In this document: positions 58,158 through 64,000 of the stretch, one piece after another
Numbering within the stretch: position 1 is the first letter of the stretch
Layout of the letters: every line of letters begins with the position of its first letter
Origin: Cyclospora cayetanensis
Lineage: Eukaryota > Apicomplexa > Conoidasida > Eucoccidiorida > Eimeriidae
Length of the DNA stretch: 64,000 nt
NCBI RefSeq assembly: GCF_002999335.1
Contig: NW_020312358.1
Coordinates: 206,562 to 270,561 of the forward strand
Direction of reading: 5' to 3'
Program-made: the position numbers and the translations under genes
The notes under the pieces: generated by a model
Told to the model about the DNA's origin: nothing
Seen by the model: the letters and a program-made list of their open reading frames with translations, nothing else
Databases searched by the model: none

Positions 58158-61100
58158 TTAGCACAACTCAGCTGCTGCGTACAAAGGACGCCTCTGCTTC
58201 TCCTCACCGTATTTGTGCGTCTTCATAATAAACGCCACCGTGAAGCCATTCAACAGGACCATCCCCAGACTCACTGGCCACTGCCGCACAAAACACCCCA
58301 CACCAAATTAAAGGGGCAACGTCATGCGAAGATCTAGATACCTATCTTGAGTCTGAAGCTAACTCTCAAGGCCTTGTGAGAATACCCGGACTTGTTGCTG
58401 CGGGGCCTCCGAGAATCCAGCTAGTCGCTGGATGTCTACTGACTCTAGTCGGCGAGTTCCCAAGGGGATAATGCTTGCACCCTGCTCCACGCACCATGAA
58501 GCCTTCCTGACGAAAATACTGTGGGCTTTGAATGACGCTGTCCTCTGCCAAGTAGATCGCTTCGAGAACGCAGAGACCCCTGAGGCCTCTCAGTGCAGCC
58601 AAGCCAACCTAATGTGCAGGGGAAAACCAAATAGCGCCACAGGGCAATTGTCTCGCGTTTCCTATGTTCTCTCCCCAAGGTGTATTGTATCCCTGTGTAT
58701 CCCAGGCCTCAACAGCGACTCCCGCTAGAGCAAAAACTGCGCCGAGGTGGATGCACACCTCAGAGGCACGCCTACAGGCTTGCTGGGGTTACAGTAAGTA
58801 GCCTACGGACCCTCCCGACGTTAGCAATTGTGAGTTCCACCGTCTCCATGCGCCAAAGTGCGCTGCAGAAGGAAGTGCAGAGGACAACCCCAGCTGCGGA
58901 AACTGTTCGCTGTAAGGTTTCCTTAATCTTCAGGGAAGGCGTCTCTCTAGGCGGGGGAGACTTCCCGTCACAGATGCCTGAGGCCTGCAGCTCTGAGTAC
59001 ACAGCCAGTGGACGCCACGCCGCGAGTTGCACCAAGGCGCTGAAGCGCGCAAACACTACGCGTGAAGACACCCCTGCGCCGGATGGCTGCTGCAGCATCC
59101 AGAAGAAGATCGAGTACACACCGTGCTGCATACGCCTGATGGTCGCTTACTGACGACATCCGCAGGACAGGCAGCGCGCTGTATCAGCATCAACGCCTTG
59201 TACTTTAAGTCTCCGACTTCTGCGCTCCACAGCCTCGCGAGTGCCCCCTGTTGCCACCGCACAAAGCAGGAGGCAGCCATCACCCTTGTCTTGGACACAC
59301 TGCGGCGAGCGGCTGATCAGATGCACTTGGAGTAGTGCGTGCTGTATAGTCCCCCCCCCCGCCTCCCGTTGACAGAGACACCGACGTCCTACGTCGGGTC
59401 CTAAGGGCGTCGAAAGTGCTGTCTGTGGCTCCCTCTTCGTTCGCAGGCAGCGACATTTTGCATTAAACGCCTAGCGTGTGGCAACTCACCCCAATCTGCG
59501 CAAGCCAGCGCGAGCTTCTGTACACGGAGGTCGGTGTCGTTAGGTAGTCGAGAACGCCGGCTGCATGCTTTTCGCCTTGTGTTGGGGCCTGCGCTTCGGC
59601 GGGTTCTTGTTTCTGGCCTTGGTCCAAGAGGCGCTCATTTATCAGCACACCCCTGCAGTTGGATTCGCACTGATGCACAACGCGCACGGACGAAGGGACA
59701 GCCATCGCGATCCTCTCTGGGCCCAATGGAATACCAGTGTGCTGGAGACGGTCGATACAAAAGCGCGCAAAATCACACGCCTGGAAAAAGGGGTGAGCAA
59801 AAAATGCGTTAAAGAGGACGCTTGCGTAGGATGCATGGAGGAGGCAGGGCCTTGCACAGTGCACGTAATAGTAAGCCGCGCAAGTGAGCTCGCAAAGAGA
59901 GCGACAGGGAGGAGACGGACACGGACAGACAGAGACAGAGCAAGCCCTTCACCTGTAGCAGCCGATAGAGCAGCAGAGCTCGCGCTTCATGGTACAAAGG
60001 GTGGCGGTCCCAAAGGGAGCTGTTAGACTTCACGAGGGATGCCAAATCATCGTATTCGACAGCACGCCCCTGAAGCAAAAGCAGTCAAGCCTTTTCGCGC
60101 CGAGCAGTCGACGACGGGTGCGCTCCAAGTAGGACGAAGCAAGGGAGCACCGCACAGTAGAGAAGCGGCAGCCACAGCCACAACAGCAGCAGCAGCAGCA
60201 AGCACTGGCTGGAAGCAGCAGCGAGGGAGCTGCAAACCTCGGGAGGGGTGATCCGCAACAACCGAAAAACGAGGCGCAGCAAAGAACTCCACTGTGACGG
60301 GCTGTACCGACCACTAATGTGCTGCTGCTGCTGCTGCTCTGCGGTCTCAGTTGCATTTGGTGTACCCGCGTCGTCTTCTGTGGACGCACCAATGCCGATC
60401 CTTGCAGCCGCTGCTGGTGCTGCTGCCCCCCCCTCTCCTAGCGGCATCTGTACTCGCTCTGTGGGGGGTGTTTGAGGGTCTGTGCTGCTCGCGTCTTCGG
60501 CAGCCGAAGCCGCCTGAGGCGCTGCGGGCTGAACAGGCTGCACCGCTGCCTGCTCAACGAGCTCCCTAAGCAGGAGGTGCAGGAGAGAGCCACCATGGAC
60601 AGAGGCAAGCCCCTGAGCGCCTGCGTACGCCGCAGCCACCTGGCGTCTCGCGTGAGGGTGGCGTGTCAAGGCCTCTAGAGCTGCATGCAGAACGGTAGCC
60701 TCTCGCAGAAAGGCCCCTTCCATGCAAAGCAGCACAAAGAACCCTCCCCTCCTTGCTAAACGCGAGACGACGGGGGAGAGCAGTCAGCACAAAGAACGCT
60801 TCTCTCCTTGCCTCACGCGAAAAGCAGCGTGAGAAAAAACCGCAGCAAAAGGCACCACTGAGAGATGCACAAGAGGAAGTCAGACTCTGATCAAACGTTT
60901 CACTGAGGCTGCCGTTGGCGCCAGCAGCGTCTCGGCAGAGAACCCCAGATCTCAATCAGGCAGGCTTTTGCGGTCTCCTTTTTTTCGTCTGACTCTCGGG
61001 TGCAAGCGGATAGGACGAAAGAAGGGCGCGAGACTCGCGCAAGAGGCCCCCCAAAACAACGACGGACGATTTCCCCCCTCCCCCCACAGTACCCTCTCTC

Positions 61101-61270
61101 AAGACCCTCCCGTCGTACCTGCCAGAGCCTGTGTTTGCTCCTCCTGCAGCAGGGGCAAGCCACTGCGCTGCTGCTCTTGCAGGTGCTTGAGGGGGCATGG
61201 CTCAATACGGGCAGCCAGAATCTCCGGAAGCAGATAAGGCCCCACGTGGGTAAGGCACTCGGCCCCCCAC
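58158..61270 (-). CDS. Unrecognised multi-exon protein with a C-terminal membrane segment
   Basis: Family not recognised. Minus-strand exons with good phases and composition: 59312-59155 (WSAEVGDLKYKALMLIQRAA), 59089-58793 (ALVQLAAWRPLAVYSELQAS, then METVELTIANVGRV), 58608-58495 (LCVLEAIYLAEDSVIQSPQY) and the terminal 58280-58158, which encodes SLGMVLLNGFTVAFIM followed by KTHKYGEEKQRRPLY and a stop. Upstream, likely exons lie at 59.5-59.8 kb (CDFARFCIDRLQHTGIPLGP), 59.96-60.04 kb (SSLWDRHPLYHEARALLLYR), 60.25-60.73 kb (GAFLREATVLHAALEALTRH) and 61.12-61.25 kb (YLLPEILAARIEPCPLKHLQ). Their joins could not be phased, and the start codon is not known. The predicted product is largely helical with one hydrophobic stretch near the end. 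Confidence 0.6.
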
Positions 61271-61676
61271 AGCTGCACAGATAGACGCCAGAAAGCAGCG
61301 GAAGGCTTTTCTTTTATCCCTCGTACAACGTATCACAATGACGGCGAGGGCGTGAAAGGTCCTGCCCCTCTTAAACTAGCTGCTCACAGCTCATGCATGC
61401 GCTAGGTAGGGCTTTGCCTCAGGCGCAAGGCGGTTCTATCTCGTCTGTGGGTTCGCCTCTCACCGAAACAAGCGGCGGACTAAGAACTGCTGGGCGTCCC
61501 TCTTTCCTCTGCTTCCTGAGGGGCCTAAAAACGAACAGGTAGACGGTGGCGTATATACACCCCAATCCGGCAGTACACATGAGCGCCAGTTGGCGCAGTC
61601 CCCGATGCCGCCACCAGCCGCCTGAAGAAACGTCCAGACGATGCACACCTGGGGGCATCATTGGAGAGCGAATTTG
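61271..61676. other. Gap with a small open frame of doubtful status
   Basis: On the minus strand, a frame ending at 61419-61421 encodes a hydrophobic segment (LALMCTAGLGCIYATVYLFV) followed by basic residues (RPLRKQRK). It resembles a membrane anchor, but the frame runs upstream into a 16-bp tandem repeat and has no clear start or acceptor. It could be the last exon of an unrecognised gene. Confidence 0.35.
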
Positions 61677-61788
61677 AATGGCAAAGAAGTTGAATGGCAA
61701 AGAAGTTGAATGGCAAAGAAGTTGAATGGCAAAGAAGTTGAACGGCAAAGAAGTTGAACGGCAAAGTATTCGAACGGCAAAGGGTTTG
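61677..61788. repeat. 16-bp tandem repeat, seven copies
   Basis: The unit AATGGCAAAGAAGTTG is repeated seven times without gaps: copies 1-4 identical, copy 5 with one T-to-C change, copies 6 and 7 with more changes. The period is not a multiple of three. All three minus-strand frames are open and give the same 16-residue cycle (PFNFFAIQLLCHSTSL). Confidence 0.95.
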
Positions 61789-63039
61789 AAACTTTACCAG
61801 GGGTCAGCGCCTTCTCAAGTTCGGAGAGTGAGTCATTTTCCGTGAGCGTTGTTTGCGTGGTATAGTAGATGCGAGGAGGGCGGTCCCTGTTGCCAGAATG
61901 ACTGAGGGCATTGAGTGCCCTCCTCGAGACTGTTGGTGTTCCCCACGAAAGCGCATGCCGAGAAGCGTGACAGGAAGGCATGGCTGCGAGAGGCTGCATG
62001 CGCCCGAGAGGACGCGCCTCGGCAGGGGTTTCCCAGGCGGCCTCACCTGCGCTGGTTGTGGATAAGGGGCCCCTCTGGAGTGGTGAAGGGACGCCACTGA
62101 GGGGGCCCCCTCGTTCGGGGTGTCTGAGCACACCTTCTGAGGGCCTTTGGAAGCCCCCGAGGAGGCCCTTGAGGAGGCCCTTGCGCGAGGAGCCAAGGCT
62201 TCCCATGAGGCCAGCCACCCTCGCCCTGCGAGGCAGGCACTGGGCAGCTGGCGTCTGCGTTTTGGTGAGGAGGGGGCCTTAGTGTGTGTGTACCTTGCCT
62301 CACCAGCCCTTAAGGCGGGCTCAGGGGGTGCCTCAGTGACCTTAGAGACGCCTGTGCCTTGGGGCGTTCCCAGTCATCGAGGAGGCCTTAGCGCGAAAAA
62401 TGCACAAGCACGCCACGTGGCATCGAGTGGGAGCCCCTCCCTTCCGTCCCCAGCTCCGTCCGCGCACAGCGCGTACATACACTTGAGAAGACAAGAGCGT
62501 CGCGTCGACTGCACGAAAGCTCAGCGCTAAAAGTGGCGAAGCGCGCTTCCTTGAGGGAACATCTATCTGGAGGTCACTCCTGCTACGTCCTCCAAAAAGC
62601 CGCGTGTGAGGGAAGCTGTGCGCGAGGGGGGCCCCCGGGCCCGGGGGCCCCCCTCGCGCACAGCATTTCTCTGCAATGGGGGAGGAACTTGCTTCTATGG
62701 AGCTGTGAAAGACCAATTAAATGCCATGTATAATGGTCTACTTTATTTACTTGCAAAGGTGTCCGTGAAATAAGCATATGAGTGCGGCGGATTACCGCCG
62801 CTTTTGTTTATCTCCCTAGGTTTCGGAGAGCTCACACAGCGCTCGGCTCGCACTTGTGTGGATAGAAAACTGTCTTCCTAGGGCATTTGCATCTCTAGGG
62901 TATCTGAAGGCTGCGATCGCGGCTTTCAGACCAAAGGAGACCCCTTAAGGCTCTCCCGCGGAACCATGAGCACCCTCTCTCTGCGCTCTTCCAGTTCGCA
63001 CGGATTCTCGTAGTGTTGCGGCTCCACTAAGTCGAGGGA
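61789..63039. other. Gap, no supported gene
   Basis: A minus-strand frame (62218-61658) is open across a Gly/Leu-rich GAGGCCCTTGAGG repeat near 62.15-62.18 kb, but has no recognised motif. From 62.7 to 63.0 kb nothing is recognisable. It holds the palindrome at 62615. Confidence 0.4.
62615..62664. repeat. Perfect 50-bp GC-rich palindrome, no spacer
   Basis: Two 25-base arms (62615-62639, 62640-62664) are exact reverse complements centred on GGG|CCC. The core is almost pure G and C (GGGGGGCCCCCGGG). It lies outside any called exon. Confidence 0.95.
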
Positions 63040-63312
63040 ATGAGGCCTACGCGGCCCAGAAATGGCAGTTTTGGGGAGGTGGATGTGCACGAGTCGCTCT
63101 CCCCGACGGATGTGTACTTTTCGCGCGTGTGTCTTCTCCCCGTGCTGCTGCGGCTACCCTTCCAGGGCGAAGTTGGGGCCCTTAAGAGAGGCATTTTCCG
63201 CAGTTGGATTCTGTGTAGTGGGCACTTCCATCATCACCAACTGGAAAGATCCCTCACGCGCAACACGGACGGCTCCCCGGGGCCCCCGTCCCTCGATGCC
63301 ATCCCGCCCACG

Positions 63313-63365
63313 CACGAGCTGGACAGACACCTGCGCGCTGCGCGCAGGTGTCTGTCCAGCTCGTG
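63313..63365. repeat. Near-perfect palindrome, 26-base arms and 1-base spacer
   Basis: Arms 63313-63338 and 63340-63365 are exact reverse complements around a single T at 63339. It lies just upstream of the supported exon at 63420. Confidence 0.95.
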
Positions 63366-63419
63366 GAATACCCCCTAACAACGCCCTAAAGCAGCCCTCC
63401 TGGAGGGGCTCTTCAGCAG

Positions 63420-63575
63420 GATCCTGTTGAGGAGGTCCTCCTTCCCGCGCGATTGCTCAAGGAGAAACTCCGTGTTCTGGAGTGGGAATTGGCAGGCGCA
63501 GAAGAAACCCTTCAGCGCACCACCGAGTCGCTGATCCTTGGCAAGATCGACCTGGCACTGACGTCGTTGCGCAAA
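63420..63575 (+). CDS. Exon of a partial gene running off the window
   Basis: A 156-base exon in phase 0 between a good acceptor (CTTCAGCAG at 63419) and donor (GTAAGC at 63576). It encodes a charged helical segment (LLKEKLRVLEWELAGAEETL, then SLILGKIDLALTSLRK) that would suit a coiled coil. The gene may begin near 63040, where frames are open, but no start was fixed. The rest lies beyond the window end. Family not recognised. Confidence 0.6.
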
Positions 63576-63791
63576 GTAAGCACCCCCAAGACACCTGAAT
63601 CGAACCAGCTTTCAAATAAGAGAAAGAAAGAGAGAGGAGGGCGGGAAGCCTTGGCCTCTGTATGCGCCTCTCCTGCCTACAGGGCCCTCCTTTGGTCAAT
63701 AGGGCGCGACTAACCCGCCCACACGTACATACATCTTCCACTGTTTTTCCGTTGATAGCCACTCCCCCTGTTTGCTGGAGAAAGGTGTGTG

Positions 63792-63793
<2 letters not shown>

Positions 63794-63858
<65 letters not shown>
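63794..63858. repeat. (GT)n microsatellite
   Basis: About 65 bases of uninterrupted GT in the presumed intron after exon 63420-63575. Cys-Val frames across it are artefacts. Confidence 0.98.
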
Positions 63859-63862
<4 letters not shown>

Positions 63863-64000
63863 TGCCGCCACGCAGGTGGGTGGTTGCGTTGACAATAGCT
63901 GGTGTGAGCGGGCGCGCCTGCTCTGTTGTGAGCGGCGTTGATGTAGGGGTGTATTTTATGGCGTTATGAGACAGCGGATAGAGAGGCAGGGGAGCACAGG

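Noticed and set aside
63794..63892. Cys-Val and His-Thr repeat frames
   Set aside because: Produced by the GT microsatellite.

Overview
The window looks like nuclear DNA of a coccidian apicomplexan, most probably Eimeria. The evidence is: intron-rich genes with short GT-AG introns; CAG/GCA triplet tracts that run through exons and introns and encode Ala/Gln/Ser runs; an alternation of triplet-rich gene blocks with triplet-poor blocks of decayed retroelements; and chromodomain-bearing Ty3/gypsy remnants, which are known from Eimeria. No rRNA, tRNA or CRISPR was recognised. Genus is inferred from these features only.

Layout. 0.6-7.8 kb (+): an organellar ribosomal protein uS5 gene with a very long N-terminal extension. 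8-14.6 kb: triplet-poor DNA holding a decayed Ty3/gypsy chromovirus (element A, +). 16.2-19.3 kb (+): the splicing factor ISY1. 20-22 kb: an internally deleted second chromovirus (element B, -), inverted relative to A so that the pair brackets ISY1. 23.4-25.7 kb (+): the SNARE YKT6. 27.4-31.7 kb (+): a low-complexity coiled-coil protein. 32.5-35 kb: a third chromovirus remnant (element C, +). 36.5-39.8 kb (+): a 1.1-kresidue low-complexity protein with an RG tail. 40-44.4 kb: triplet-poor DNA with an LTR fragment and a strong hairpin. 44.4-46.1 kb (-): ribosomal protein L13a (uL13). 47.5-53.1 kb (-): a SEL1-repeat protein resembling SEL1L/Hrd3. 54.0-57.7 kb (+): an organellar peptide chain release factor 1. 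58.2-61.3 kb (-): an unrecognised multi-exon gene. 61.4-64 kb: a 16-bp tandem repeat, two perfect palindromes and the start of a partial (+) gene.

The genes are housekeeping and are not arranged as a pathway. Two (uS5 and RF1) serve organelle translation, one cytosolic translation (L13a), one splicing (ISY1), one membrane fusion (YKT6) and one probably ER quality control (SEL1-like). Exon boundaries were assigned by eye from GT-AG signals, reading phase and family motifs. Where phases agree end to end (ISY1, YKT6, L13a, RF1, most of uS5) the models are strong; elsewhere spans are approximate.

The most unusual features are perfect or near-perfect palindromes without a real loop (6033-6086, 62615-62664, 63313-63365), a 22-bp-arm hairpin (40756-40810), an RF1 with an N-terminal signal-peptide-like segment, and a YKT6 whose double cysteine is one residue too far from the end for a standard CaaX box. 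I did not find a clear new multi-gene system.
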